Below are positions 17,590 to 26,492 of a stretch of DNA of 64,000 nucleotides, piece after piece. How positions within the stretch are numbered: the stretch's first letter is position 1; each line of letters begins with the position of its first letter. The position numbers were made by a program, and so were the translations under genes. The notes under the pieces were generated by a model. It worked only from the letters and a program-made list of their open reading frames with translations, ran no database searches and was not told where the DNA came from. Origin of the DNA: Mycolicibacterium frederiksbergense (GTDB lineage: Bacteria > Actinomycetota > Actinomycetes > Mycobacteriales > Mycobacteriaceae); the NCBI RefSeq assembly GCF_029893345.1, contig NZ_JARXVE010000002.1, positions 62,001 to 126,000 of the forward strand, written 5' to 3'.

Positions 17590-18843
17590 ATGTCCACCGC
17601 CGCAGCATCTTTGGTCGCTGAGGTGTCTCCTTGTGAGCGGCTTGAGGTGTTGTTCGGGGAGTTGGCGGAGCTGACCGGTCAGCGCAATGCGATCGACGGT
17701 CGTGTGGTGGAGATCGTGGCCGAGATCGAGCGTGACGAACTGTGGGGTGCCACCGGGGCACGGTCGGTCTCGGCATTGGTGGCCTGGAAGACCGGGGTGG
17801 CCCCGCGCAACGCCGATACCGTGGTCGCGGTGGCGCGGAGGCTTGACGGGTTTCCGCGCTGCGCCGAGGGTCTGCGTGAGGGCCGGCTGTCGCTGGATCA
17901 GGTCGGCGCCATCGCCGAAGGCGCGGCCGACGGTTCCGATGCGCACTACGCGGAACTGGCCGCGGTGGCCACGGTCAGCCAGCTGCGTGCCGCGGTCAAG
18001 CTGGAACCCCGACCCGAACCCGATCCGAAGCCTGAACCGCGCCGCGAGTTCAGCAGGACCGAGGGGGACGGGTACACGACCTACCGGATCCGGTTGCCGC
18101 GGCTGGAGGCAGCGAAGTTCGACGCCGGGATGCAGTCGCACCGGGATGCGGTGATCGCGGACTGGAAACGCGAGCACGGCGAGACGGGCGAGGCGGCCCC
18201 AGAGCAGGCGCGGCCGTTCCCGGACAGTGTGGATGCGTTCATGAGCCTGATCGAGGCGGGCTGGGACACCGATGTGGCACGGCGTCCGCACGGCCAGCAC
18301 ACCACGGTAGTGGTACATGTCGACGTCGAGAAACCTGTCGCAGCAATGCATCTGGGTCCGCTGCTGGCCGATGACGAACGCCGGTACCTGACCTGCGACG
18401 CCACCTGCGAGGTGTGGTTGCAACGCCACGGACAGCCGATCGGCGCCGGGCGGACCACCCGAACGGTCAGCCGCCGACTGCGTCGTGCGCTCGAGCATCG
18501 CGATCGCTGCTGTGTGGTGCCCGGCTGCGGGGCCACTCGCGGTTTGCACGCCCATCACATCGTGCACTGGGAGGCCGGCGGCGCCACCGAACTCGACAAC
18601 TTGGTCTTGGTGTGCCCGTATCACCACCGGTCACACCATTCCGGCGGCATCACCATCACCGGATCCGTCCACCAACTCACCATCACCGACGGTATCGGCC
18701 GCCCCTTGGACAACAGATCGCTGGCCCGGCCACCGACCACACCGCCACCCGCGGTCCCACCGTGCCACGGACCCACCGGCGAACGCGCCGAGTGGTGGTG
18801 GTACCAACCGTTCCAACCAAATCCACCACCGACATTCAATTAG
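17590..18843 (+). CDS. DUF222/HNH endonuclease domain protein (13E12 family)
   Basis: 417-residue 13E12-type protein. The N-terminal two thirds is the helical DUF222 region (RSVSALVAWKTG, LSLDQVGAIAEGA). The C-terminal HNH nuclease signature is intact: CVVPGCGATRGLHAHHIVHW...NLVLVCPYHHRSHH, about residues 313-355. A proline-rich tail ends in WWWYQPFQPNPPP. These are high-copy, often strain-variable mycobacterial genes of unknown biological role. ATG 17590 follows a short spacer after the cyclase stop. No flanking repeats or integrase were seen. Confidence 0.9.
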   Translation: MSTAAASLVAEVSPCERLEVLFGELAELTGQRNAIDGRVVEIVAEIERDELWGATGARSVSALVAWKTGVAPRNADTVVAVARRLDGFPRCAEGLREGRLSLDQVGAIAEGAADGSDAHYAELAAVATVSQLRAAVKLEPRPEPDPKPEPRREFSRTEGDGYTTYRIRLPRLEAAKFDAGMQSHRDAVIADWKREHGETGEAAPEQARPFPDSVDAFMSLIEAGWDTDVARRPHGQHTTVVVHVDVEKPVAAMHLGPLLADDERRYLTCDATCEVWLQRHGQPIGAGRTTRTVSRRLRRALEHRDRCCVVPGCGATRGLHAHHIVHWEAGGATELDNLVLVCPYHHRSHHSGGITITGSVHQLTITDGIGRPLDNRSLARPPTTPPPAVPPCHGPTGERAEWWWYQPFQPNPPPTFN

Positions 18844-18918
18844 GTTGGGGTGAAGTGGTTTTCGTAGAAAGCAGCGGCGGCTGACCGGAGCTAAGCACTT
18901 TGGTCACATCGGAAATCG

Positions 18919-18933
18919 GAGAATGGTGTTCTC
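18919..18933. promoter_or_regulatory. GAGAA-N5-TTCTC palindrome (site 3)
   Basis: GAGAATGGTGTTCTC lies 24 nt upstream of the hydrolase start at 18958, between the 13E12 gene and the hydrolase/SDR genes. Same motif as sites 1, 2, 4 and 5. Confidence 0.6.
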
Positions 18934-18957
18934 CATTCTGGACAGCACCAGTATCGT

Positions 18958-19788
18958 GTGGGCGTGACCTTCGTGCGCAAGACCCTCAGGGTCGACGGCC
19001 TGGCCACCAGCTACCTCGAGGCTGGGCAGGGTGAGCCTGTCGTCCTGCTGCACGGTGGCGAGTTCGGCGCCGGTGCCGAACTGGGCTGGGAGCACACCAT
19101 CGGCGCACTGGCCGAGCATTACCGCGTGCTGGCCCCGGACATGTTGGGCTTCGGCGAGAGCGCCAAGGTCATCGACTTCAACGACGGCCGCGGCATGCGG
19201 ATCCGTCACATCGCCCGGTTCTGCGCCGAACTCGGCGTCGCTGCAGCGCATTTCGTCGGTAATTCGATGGGGGCGGTCAACCTGCTCGTCGACGCCACCT
19301 CCGATGCGCCGCGACTGCCGGCGCGGTCGCTGGTGGCGATCTGCGGGGGAGGGGAGATCCAGCGCAACGACCATTCGGTGGCGTTGTACGACTACGACGC
19401 CACCGTGGACGGGATGCGGCGCATCGTCACCGCACTGTTCGCCGATCCGGAATATCCGGCGGATGCGGCCTACGTGCAGCGGCGCTACGAGTCGAGCATC
19501 GCGCCGGGGGCCTGGGAAAGCTTGGCGGCGGCCCGGTTTCGCCGACCCGGACTGGAAGCACCGGCCATGCCGTCGGCACAGCGGGCCTATGACCGCATCG
19601 GTGTGCCGACAGTGATCATCGAGGGGGGTCGTGACAAGCTGCTGCCGACTGGTTGGGCCGCCGAGATCGCCGGCCAGATCGCCGGTGCCCGCAGTGCGGT
19701 GATCGCCGGTGCCGGGCACTGCCCACAGATCGAACAGCCCGCCGCGCTCATCGCGGTGCTGCTGGATTTCCTGAAAGACGTGCAATGA
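18958..19788 (+). CDS. alpha/beta-hydrolase
   Basis: 276-residue alpha/beta-hydrolase related to the meta-cleavage-product hydrolases. LLHGGEFGAGAELGWEHT oxyanion region, nucleophile Ser in GNSMGA, acid in EGGRDKLLP and His in GAGHCPQIE. Substrate unknown; a second C-C or ester hydrolase for the cluster is plausible. The GTG at 18958 has no visible ribosome site, and a GTG two codons later (18964) is also possible, so the message may be leaderless. Followed after 27 nt by an SDR on the same strand. Confidence 0.85.
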   Translation: MGVTFVRKTLRVDGLATSYLEAGQGEPVVLLHGGEFGAGAELGWEHTIGALAEHYRVLAPDMLGFGESAKVIDFNDGRGMRIRHIARFCAELGVAAAHFVGNSMGAVNLLVDATSDAPRLPARSLVAICGGGEIQRNDHSVALYDYDATVDGMRRIVTALFADPEYPADAAYVQRRYESSIAPGAWESLAAARFRRPGLEAPAMPSAQRAYDRIGVPTVIIEGGRDKLLPTGWAAEIAGQIAGARSAVIAGAGHCPQIEQPAALIAVLLDFLKDVQ

Positions 19789-19815
19789 CGAGCGAGAAGC
19801 GGAGCGGGATCGCGC

Positions 19816-20625
19816 ATGAGTAACGAACTGGCCGGAAAAGTCGCGGTGGTCACCGGCGGCGCGGCGGGACTCGGCGAGGGTCTGGCCCGCCGCTTCGCCG
19901 CCGAGGGCGCGCGGGTGATGATCGGTGACGTCGAACGGGACAGCGGCGAGGCCCTGGCTGCCGAGCTCGGCGGAAACGCCGGGTTCCTGGCCACCGATGT
20001 GTCCGATCCGGAGCAGGTCGGCGCGCTGGTGGCGGCCGCGATCGAGCGGTTCGGTGCACTCGACATCATGGTGAACAACGCCGGGGTGTCCGGAACCATG
20101 CACCGGCGTTTCCTCGATGACGATCTGGCGGACTTCCACCACGTGATGGGGGTCAATGTGCTCGGCGTGATGGCCGGCACCCGCGACGCCGCCCGGTACA
20201 TGTCCGCCCACGGTGGCGGTTCGATCATCAACCTGACCTCGATCGGCGGGATCCAGGCCGGCGGGGGAGTGATGACCTACCGGGCGTCCAAGGCCGCCGT
20301 CATCCAGTTCACCAAATCCGCGGCGATCGAATTGGCGCACTACGAGATTCGGGTCAACGCGATCGCGCCGGGCAATATTCGCACGGCCATCGTGGCCAAA
20401 TCGGCCTCGGCCGAGGATCGCGAACGGCTCGAGCAGTTCGAGGAGGGCATCCGGGCCCAGATGCGCGCCGACCGCCCGCTGAAGCGCGAGGGCACCGTCG
20501 ACGACGTCGCCGAGGCCGCGCTGTACTTCGCGGGAGACCGTTCGCGTTACGTCACCGGAACCGTGCTGCCCATCGACGGCGGCACCGTGGCGGGCAAGGT
20601 CATCGTCCGCAAGGAGAAGGCCTAG
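19816..20625 (+). CDS. short-chain dehydrogenase/reductase
   Basis: 269-residue classical SDR. TGGAAGLG cofactor loop at residues 13-20, NNAG, Ser in NLTSIGG and YRASK. Fifteen or so extra residues follow the usual C-terminal end (VAGKVIVRKEKA). Probably co-transcribed with the hydrolase at 18958. Substrate unknown; sits between two operator-bearing promoters in the catabolic cluster. Confidence 0.9.
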   Translation: MSNELAGKVAVVTGGAAGLGEGLARRFAAEGARVMIGDVERDSGEALAAELGGNAGFLATDVSDPEQVGALVAAAIERFGALDIMVNNAGVSGTMHRRFLDDDLADFHHVMGVNVLGVMAGTRDAARYMSAHGGGSIINLTSIGGIQAGGGVMTYRASKAAVIQFTKSAAIELAHYEIRVNAIAPGNIRTAIVAKSASAEDRERLEQFEEGIRAQMRADRPLKREGTVDDVAEAALYFAGDRSRYVTGTVLPIDGGTVAGKVIVRKEKA

Positions 20626-20647
20626 CCGCGGCGCTGTGAGGCGCGGC

Positions 20648-20702
20648 GAGATTGCGTCCAGGGTCGCGTTCCGCCGCTGATCACAGCCCTGTGCGCAATC
20701 TC
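20648..20702. terminator. long imperfect hairpin (mycobacterial intergenic type)
   Basis: GAGATTGCG (20648-20656) pairs with CGCAATCTC (20694-20702), and after a 2-nt mismatch CAGGG (20659-20663) pairs with CCCTG (20687-20691). A second inverted pair, GCTGTGA (20633-20639) with TCACAGC (20681-20687), is interleaved and would compete. Lies after the SDR and before the TetR operon, so it probably ends the upstream transcript. Confidence 0.55.
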
Positions 20703-20735
20703 AACGGACGGCCAGAACAACCAGCTCGGCGATTT

Positions 20736-20753
20736 AAATCAACTGCTTGACTT
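20736..20753. promoter_or_regulatory. candidate operator of the downstream TetR
   Basis: AAATCAACTGCTTGACTT contains TCAA-CTGC-TTGA with matching AA/TT flanks, an 18-bp near-palindrome 16 nt before the TetR start. It differs from the GAGAA-N5-TTCTC sites, so this TetR likely has its own target and autoregulates the TetR-ferredoxin-P450 operon. Confidence 0.5.
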
Positions 20754-20769
20754 AGTGACAGGAGGGGCG

Positions 20770-21447
20770 TTGACTGTAACGGTGACGACAGCCAGTCGGA
20801 CGGCGCGAGCCGACCGGGTCAGCTCCACACAGGAGGCCATCCTCAAGGCGGCCGAACGGCTTTACGCTGAGCACGGAGTGTTCGCGGTGTCGAACCGTCA
20901 GGTCAGTGAGGCCGCGGGGCAGGGCAACAATGCCGCGGTCGGGTATCACTTCGGCACCAAGACCGATCTGGTCCGGGCCATCGAGCACAAGCATCGCGGG
21001 CCGATCGAGGAGCTCCGCGAACAGATGGTGGCGGCGGTCGGAGATTCCACCGACCTGCGGGACTGGGTGGGATGCCTGGTCCAGCCGCTCACCGATCACC
21101 TTGCCGCGCTGGGTAATCCGACCTGGTATGCGCGGTTCGCCGCCCAGGTGATGACTGACCCGTCCTACCACAACATCGTGGTCCGTGACGCGCTGAGCTC
21201 CCCGTCGCTGGTGCAGGTCATCGAGGGGATGAACAGCTGCCTGCCGGATCTGCCCGCCGAGATTCGCGCCGAGCGCAACATCATGGCGCGCAACCTGTTG
21301 ATGCACAGCTGCGCCGATCGGGAACGGGCACTGGCCCAGGGTGCCAAAGTGCCGCGGCCGTCCTGGTCGGGCGCGGCATCGGGGCTGATCGACGCGATCG
21401 TCGGCCTGTGGTTGGCGCCGGTTACTCAAGAAAGCGATCTTCTATGA
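20770..21447 (+). CDS. TetR-family regulator
   Basis: 225-residue TetR repressor: helix-turn-helix ILKAAERLYAEHGVFAVSNRQVSEAAGQGNNAAVGYHF, condensed near residues 20-60, then an alpha-helical ligand domain. TTG 20770 follows GGAGG by 4 nt; a GTG at 20782 is an alternative start, and the GTG at 20755 lies before the ribosome site. The gene ends ATGA-coupled to the ferredoxin, so it is the first gene of the P450 operon and most likely represses it until a pathway compound binds. Confidence 0.87.
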   Translation: MTVTVTTASRTARADRVSSTQEAILKAAERLYAEHGVFAVSNRQVSEAAGQGNNAAVGYHFGTKTDLVRAIEHKHRGPIEELREQMVAAVGDSTDLRDWVGCLVQPLTDHLAALGNPTWYARFAAQVMTDPSYHNIVVRDALSSPSLVQVIEGMNSCLPDLPAEIRAERNIMARNLLMHSCADRERALAQGAKVPRPSWSGAASGLIDAIVGLWLAPVTQESDLL

Positions 21448-21638
21448 AAGTCACTGTCGACCAGGACAAGTGCGTCTCATCGGGGCAGTGCGTGCTCAAC
21501 GCCGGTGAGGTGTTCGACCAGCGCGACGACGACGGCGTGGTCGTCCTTCTGGAACCCGCCCCCGGCCCGGATCAAATCGAGAATGCCCGCCGTGCCGCAG
21601 CGGCCTGCCCAGCCCTAGCCATCCAGATCGAGGAATGA
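21444..21638 (+). CDS. P450-type ferredoxin, [3Fe-4S]
   Basis: 64-residue ferredoxin. Cys10 and Cys16 (CVSSGQC, a CXX?XXC motif with Ser at the variable position) plus Cys55 in CP form the cluster site. Electron donor for the P450 encoded 10 nt downstream. ATG 21444 overlaps the TetR stop. No ferredoxin reductase is encoded nearby, so a general reductase elsewhere must feed it. Confidence 0.92.
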   Translation: MKVTVDQDKCVSSGQCVLNAGEVFDQRDDDGVVVLLEPAPGPDQIENARRAAAACPALAIQIEE

Positions 21639-21648
21639 GTCGTACCGA

Positions 21649-22881
21649 ATGTCTGAAACCCTTGCCGACTCCGTGACCACCGACATCCCGGAATACCCGA
21701 TGGAGCGCGCCGCCGCATGCCCGTTCGCGCCGCCACCGCAGATGCTGGATATGGGCAAGGTCAAAGGTCTTTCCCGGGTGCGCATCTGGGACGGCAGCAC
21801 GCCGTGGCTGATCACCGGCTACGAGGAAGCGCGGGCGCTCTTCGCCGACTCGCGGGTCAGCGTCGACGACCGGCGCTCGGGCTTCCCGCACTGGAACGAG
21901 CACATGCTCTCCACCGTGGACAAGCGGCCACGTTCGGTGTTCACCTCGGATGCCGAGGAGCACACCAGGTTCCGCCGGATGCTGTCCAAGCCGTTCACCT
22001 TCAAGCGCGTCGAGGGCCTGCGGCCGGCCATCCAGAAGATCACCGACGAATGCATCGACAAGATCCTGGCCGGACCCAAGCCGGCCGATATCGTCGCCGA
22101 ACTCGCCCTGCCGGTCCCGACGGTGGTGATCAGCGAAATGCTTGGTGTCCCTTACGCGGACCACGAGTTCTTCCAGGAGCACGCCAACGCCGGCCTGGCC
22201 CGCTACGCAGCCGCGGACGCCATGCAGAAGGGCGCGATGAGCCTGCATCAGTATCTGATCAATCTCGTCGAGGAGAAGCAGGCCAACCCGTCCGAGGATG
22301 CGGTGTCGGACCTGGCCGAGCGGGTGACCGCCGGGGAGATCAGCGTCAAGGAGGCCGCGCAGCTGGGCACCGGCCTGTTGATCGCCGGGCACGAGACGAC
22401 GGCCAACATGATCGGCATCGGGATCCTGGCCCTGCTGCAGAACCCCGAGCAGGCCGATTTCCTGCGCAACGCCGAAGATCCCAAGGTGATCGCCAACGCG
22501 GTCGAAGAGCTGATGCGCTACCTGTCGATCATCCAGAACGGCCAGCGCCGGGTGGCCATCGAGGACATCGAGATCAGCGGCGAGACCATCCGCGGGGGCG
22601 AGGGCATCATCATCGACCTGGCCCCGGCCAACTGGGACGCCAAGGCCTACCCGCAGCCCGAGCAGCTGGATCTGAGCCGCGACGCCGGTCAGCAGTTGGG
22701 CTTCGGCTACGGCCGCCACCAGTGCGTCGGTCAGCAGTTGGCTCGCGCCGAGCTGCAGATCGTGTTCCACACCTTGTTGCGCCGCATCCCGACCCTGGAG
22801 CTGGCCATCCCGTTCGACGAGGTCCCTTTCAAGCACGACCGCCTCGCCTACGGCGTCTACGAACTGCCCGTCGCTTGGTAG
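21649..22881 (+). CDS. cytochrome P450, CYP105-like
   Basis: 410-residue P450 monooxygenase. N-terminal CPFAPPPQM and RIWDGSTPWLITGY resemble the actinobacterial CYP105 group. I-helix GHETTAN, EELMRYL as ExxR, and the haem loop FGYGRHQCVGQQ with Cys359 as iron ligand. Catalyses NAD(P)H/O2-dependent hydroxylation with the adjacent ferredoxin. The family assignment is from motif resemblance only. Second open frames over this region are shadows. Confidence 0.93.
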   Translation: MSETLADSVTTDIPEYPMERAAACPFAPPPQMLDMGKVKGLSRVRIWDGSTPWLITGYEEARALFADSRVSVDDRRSGFPHWNEHMLSTVDKRPRSVFTSDAEEHTRFRRMLSKPFTFKRVEGLRPAIQKITDECIDKILAGPKPADIVAELALPVPTVVISEMLGVPYADHEFFQEHANAGLARYAAADAMQKGAMSLHQYLINLVEEKQANPSEDAVSDLAERVTAGEISVKEAAQLGTGLLIAGHETTANMIGIGILALLQNPEQADFLRNAEDPKVIANAVEELMRYLSIIQNGQRRVAIEDIEISGETIRGGEGIIIDLAPANWDAKAYPQPEQLDLSRDAGQQLGFGYGRHQCVGQQLARAELQIVFHTLLRRIPTLELAIPFDEVPFKHDRLAYGVYELPVAW

Positions 22882-22931
22882 TGGCCGGCGAGCCGGCCCT
22901 CAGCCCCTACAGCCCGATTGGAGTACCTCAG

Positions 22932-24104
22932 ATGACTGCTTCGACGACGCTCTATCCGCCCGAGGGCTTCGGTGCGCCCAAGAATCGCAAGGGCCATGCG
23001 ACGGAAGGAGGCCTCACAGGGCTTCCTGGAGGCACCGAGATCTTCTCGGCCGACAACCACATCTCGGTGGCCGACGACATCTTCTACGAGCGCTTCCCGG
23101 AGGAGCTCAAGGGTGCCGCCCCGCGGATCTGGTACGAGGACGGCGCCTACATGGTCGGTATGAAGAAGGGCAAGGCCTGGACCGGAGGTGATTTCGGCCG
23201 GGTGCTGATGCAGTACGACGACCTGGCCGGCGCCGCGTCGAACAATATCGCGGCGCGCGTCCGCGAGCTCAAAGAGGATGGCATCGACAAGGAACTGGCG
23301 TTCCCCAACGCGGTGCTGGCCCTGTTCCACTACCCGGACAAGGCGCTGCGCGAGCGGGTGTTCCGGATCTACAACGAGCACATCGCCGCCCTGCAGGAGC
23401 AGTCGAACGGGCACTTCTACGGCGTCGGGCTGATCAACTGGTGGGATCCCAAGGGAACCCGCAGCACCCTCGAGGAGCTGAAGTCACTGGGCCTCAAGAC
23501 GTTCCTGCTGCCGCTGAATCCGGGCAAGGACGACGAGGGCAACGTCTACGACTACGGCGGCACCTCGATGGATGCGGTGTGGGATGAGATCGAAGCGGCC
23601 GGCCTCCCGGTCAGCCACCACATCGGTGAGACCCCGCCCAAGACACCGTGTGAGAACAACAGCGTCGTGGTCGGCATGATGGTCAATGTCGACTCGTTCC
23701 GCGAACAGTTCGCCAAGTACGTCTTCTCCGGCATCCTGGATCGCCACCCGTCGCTCAAGATCGGCTGGTTCGAGGGCGGAATCGCCTGGGTGCCCACCGC
23801 ATTGCAGGATGCCGAGCACATGCTGGCCTCCTACCGGCACATGTTCAACCACGAACTGCAGCACCCGGTCCGGCATTACTGGGACCGGCACATGAGCGCT
23901 TCGTTCATGGTGGATCCGTTGGGGCTGCGGCTGATCGACGAGATCGGCGTCGACAACGTGATGTGGTCCAGCGACTACCCGCACAACGAGAGCACGTTCG
24001 GGTACTCGGAGAAGTCACTGGCCACCGTTGTGCAGGCGGTCGGCCCGGAGGCCGCGGTCAAGATCGTGTCCACCAACATCCAGAAGTTCCTGAGGCTGCT
24101 ATGA
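22932..24104 (+). CDS. amidohydrolase 2-family metal-dependent hydrolase
   Basis: 390-residue TIM-barrel amidohydrolase of the ACMSD/resorcylate-decarboxylase-like group (PF04909). SADNHISVADDIF near residue 40 replaces the DxHxH start motif in the SxDxH form, SHHIGETP carries a metal His, and WSSDYPHNEST supplies the catalytic Asp. Members hydrolyse, hydrate or decarboxylate ring acids. ATG 22932 is chosen; the frame is open far upstream but overlaps the P450 out of frame. Stop overlaps the M24 gene ATG (ATGA). Confidence 0.88.
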   Translation: MTASTTLYPPEGFGAPKNRKGHATEGGLTGLPGGTEIFSADNHISVADDIFYERFPEELKGAAPRIWYEDGAYMVGMKKGKAWTGGDFGRVLMQYDDLAGAASNNIAARVRELKEDGIDKELAFPNAVLALFHYPDKALRERVFRIYNEHIAALQEQSNGHFYGVGLINWWDPKGTRSTLEELKSLGLKTFLLPLNPGKDDEGNVYDYGGTSMDAVWDEIEAAGLPVSHHIGETPPKTPCENNSVVVGMMVNVDSFREQFAKYVFSGILDRHPSLKIGWFEGGIAWVPTALQDAEHMLASYRHMFNHELQHPVRHYWDRHMSASFMVDPLGLRLIDEIGVDNVMWSSDYPHNESTFGYSEKSLATVVQAVGPEAAVKIVSTNIQKFLRLL

Positions 24105-25369
24105 GTACCGTCACTCAGACGGGCGTCACCCAGATCGCCCGGACCGGGTACACGTGGCTGGACATTCCAGAGGAACCTGACTTCGCCCGGATGCGCAGAG
24201 AAGTCGGTGTACGCCTGCGCGCCGCGATGGCCGACCAGGGTGTGGATGCGCTGGTGTTGCTCGGCAACGGCAACGTCATGTACGCCACCGGGATCAGCTG
24301 GCCACTGGCCGACGCGGGACTGTCGCATGTCGAGCGGCCGGTGGCGATCGTGCGGGCCGACGACGAACACCCGCACCTGTTCCTGCCGTTCCGGGAGGGT
24401 GCGGCGATGGAGTCGGAGCTGCCCGGCGATCACCTGCACGGGCCGGTCTATCTCGAATTCGACGAGGGCGTAGCCGAATTCGCGAAGATCCTGGCCGGTT
24501 TGGTGTCGGCTGGTGCAACAGTCGCGACCGACGAGTTGACCGGGGCGATGCGGCGGTCCGGCAGTGCGCTGTTCCCCAGCGCGCCGGTGGATGCGGCTCC
24601 GGTGATCGGTGCGGCGAAGCTGGTCAAGACGATCGACCAGATCGCGTGCATCCGGCGAGCCTGTCAGATCACCGAACAAGCCATCGCCGAGATTCAGAAG
24701 TCGCTGGTGCCCGGTGCACGTCAGATCGATCTTTCCGCGGAATTCGTGCGCCGCACTTTCGAACTCGGCGCCACCACCAATATGTTCGACTCGATCTGGC
24801 AGGTCATGCCCACGTCGAGGGCCGAGGGAACCTGGACCACCACCGGCGATCTCGCCCTGCCCCTGCTCACCACGGAGCGTGAGTTGCGGCAGGGCGACGT
24901 GCTGTGGACCGACGTGTCCATCGCCTACCACGGCTACTGCTCCGACCATGGGCGCACCTGGATCGTCGGTCAGGATCTGACGCCGGCTCAGCAGGACCAG
25001 TTCGACAAATGGAGCCGGATCGTCGACGGAGTGCTCTCGGTGACCAAGGCCGGTGCCACCTGCGGTGACCTCGGACGCGCCGCGATCGCGGCCGCCGACG
25101 GACAGAAGCCGTGGCTGCCGCACTTCTACCTGGGCCACGGTATCGGAACGAGCGCTGCCGAAATGCCAATGATCGGAACGGATCTCGGCCAGGAATGGGA
25201 TGACAACTTCGTCTTTCCGGCCGGCATGTTGCTGGTGTTCGAGCCGGTGGTGTGGGAGGACGGCACCGGCGGCTATCGCGGCGAGGAGATCGTGGTGGTC
25301 ACCGAGGGCGGCTGGATGCCGCTGACTGCGTATCCGTACGACCCCTATGAGGTGTCCAGTGGGAATTGA
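24101..25369 (+). CDS. M24-family metallohydrolase, complete metal site
   Basis: 422-residue pita-bread-fold protein of the M24 (creatinase/prolidase) family. All five metal ligands are visible: Asp271 (LWTD), Asp282 (YCSDHGRT), His346 (YLGHGIG), Glu381 (VFEP) and Glu395/396 (RGEE). In a catabolic operon it is more likely an amide/C-N hydrolase, or a DddP-like lyase (also M24 fold), than a peptidase. ATG 24101 overlaps the amidohydrolase stop by 4 nt. The following gene is a paralogue that has lost the metal site. Confidence 0.85.
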   Translation: MSTVTQTGVTQIARTGYTWLDIPEEPDFARMRREVGVRLRAAMADQGVDALVLLGNGNVMYATGISWPLADAGLSHVERPVAIVRADDEHPHLFLPFREGAAMESELPGDHLHGPVYLEFDEGVAEFAKILAGLVSAGATVATDELTGAMRRSGSALFPSAPVDAAPVIGAAKLVKTIDQIACIRRACQITEQAIAEIQKSLVPGARQIDLSAEFVRRTFELGATTNMFDSIWQVMPTSRAEGTWTTTGDLALPLLTTERELRQGDVLWTDVSIAYHGYCSDHGRTWIVGQDLTPAQQDQFDKWSRIVDGVLSVTKAGATCGDLGRAAIAAADGQKPWLPHFYLGHGIGTSAAEMPMIGTDLGQEWDDNFVFPAGMLLVFEPVVWEDGTGGYRGEEIVVVTEGGWMPLTAYPYDPYEVSSGN

Positions 25370-26492
25370 CATCGAGGCCGACGACCGTGCCCTGCGTTTC
25401 AGCCGCCGGGAGCGGGCCATCGCACAGATGGAGGCCTATGACCTCGACATGCTGGTACTCGGCAGGCAGGCCAACGTCCGTTACATCTCCGGGGCCCCGC
25501 AGCTGTGGGTGGTCGGTACCCGACCGTTCGGGCCGATCTGCACGTTCGTCCGCGCCACCGGCGAGATCCATCTGAACAGCACGTGGGACGAAGGCATACC
25601 CGAGGAGATCCCGCACGAGAATCTGTACGGGTTCGCCTGGAACCCGATGACGCTGATCGGGGTGCTACAGAACATCAAGGGCGCTGACACGGCGCGGCGG
25701 GTCGGAACCGACGCTCTGACACCGACCTTCGCCAAGCTGTTGCCGATGGCCTTTCCCCAGGCCGAGCTCGTCGATGGTGAGCAGGCCATGCGCGATGCCC
25801 GCCGGATCAAGACACCGCAGGAGATACGGGCGCTACGGCGTGCGGTGGCAGTCGCCGAGGAGGGCCTGGCACGAGGCGTCGCCGAGCTGATTCCGGGAAC
25901 CACCGAGAAGCGCCTCGCAGGTGCGATATTGGAGGCCGAGGCCGCCGGTGGCGTGAGCACCCCGGCGACTCAGGATGCGGCCTGGGTGATGTCGAAGGAC
26001 CATCCGTGGCGGCGCGCCGAGGGCGACGGCCGGGTGCGTGAGGGCGATCTGGTGGCGTTGTCGGCCGGGGTGCTGGCCGACGGATACGTCGGCGAAGTGG
26101 CCCGCACACTCTACGTCGGTGAGCCGACCGATTCCGTGCGCTCGCTGTACCGGCGCCGGGATGACCTGTGGGACAGGCTGCTCGCGGCGTGCCGACCCGG
26201 TCAGAGGGCGAGTGCACTGCTGGATGCCTATGCGGCTGGCGGTGAGCGGCTACCCGCGATGCCGGTGGCGCACGGTCTCGGGCTGGGCTTCGACCCGCCC
26301 GTGGTGTCGCCCAATCTGCGCGCCACCGCGGAGCAGGATGTGCTCGAAGAGGGCATGGTGCTAGCGCTCACCGGATACGTCTGGGAGCAGGGCGTGGGCG
26401 CGGTGTTCACCCGCGATGCCGTAGTGATCGGTGCGGCCGGACCACAGGTGTTGACCCAGACCCAGCCAGACAGTGAGGCCGCACATGCCTGA
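25359..26492 (+). CDS. degenerate M24-family paralogue (metal ligands lost)
   Basis: 377-residue M24-fold protein from GTG 25359, behind GAGGTG; ATG 25347 is an alternative giving 381 residues. The fold motifs align with the gene before it, but the ligand positions read Ser235 (DLVALSAG), Glu246 (VGEVART), His305 (VAHGLG, kept), Thr338 (LALTGY) and Arg352 (FTRD). Four of five ligands are replaced, so it is probably not a dinuclear metal enzyme. Overlap with both neighbours suggests co-translation and perhaps a heteromer with the intact paralogue. Confidence 0.82.
   Translation: MGIDIEADDRALRFSRRERAIAQMEAYDLDMLVLGRQANVRYISGAPQLWVVGTRPFGPICTFVRATGEIHLNSTWDEGIPEEIPHENLYGFAWNPMTLIGVLQNIKGADTARRVGTDALTPTFAKLLPMAFPQAELVDGEQAMRDARRIKTPQEIRALRRAVAVAEEGLARGVAELIPGTTEKRLAGAILEAEAAGGVSTPATQDAAWVMSKDHPWRRAEGDGRVREGDLVALSAGVLADGYVGEVARTLYVGEPTDSVRSLYRRRDDLWDRLLAACRPGQRASALLDAYAAGGERLPAMPVAHGLGLGFDPPVVSPNLRATAEQDVLEEGMVLALTGYVWEQGVGAVFTRDAVVIGAAGPQVLTQTQPDSEAAHA

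Noticed and set aside
17590..18843. Insertion sequence or prophage remnant around the 13E12 protein
   Set aside because: No transposase, integrase, terminal inverted repeat or target duplication was seen around either 13E12 gene.
18904..20340. 478-codon minus-strand open frame
   Set aside because: Runs antisense to the hydrolase and SDR genes, both of which have clear motifs on the plus strand.
21717..22931. Long open frame continuing upstream of the amidohydrolase through the whole P450 gene
   Set aside because: Arginine/glycine/alanine-rich shadow of the P450; only the part from ATG 22932 has amidohydrolase motifs.
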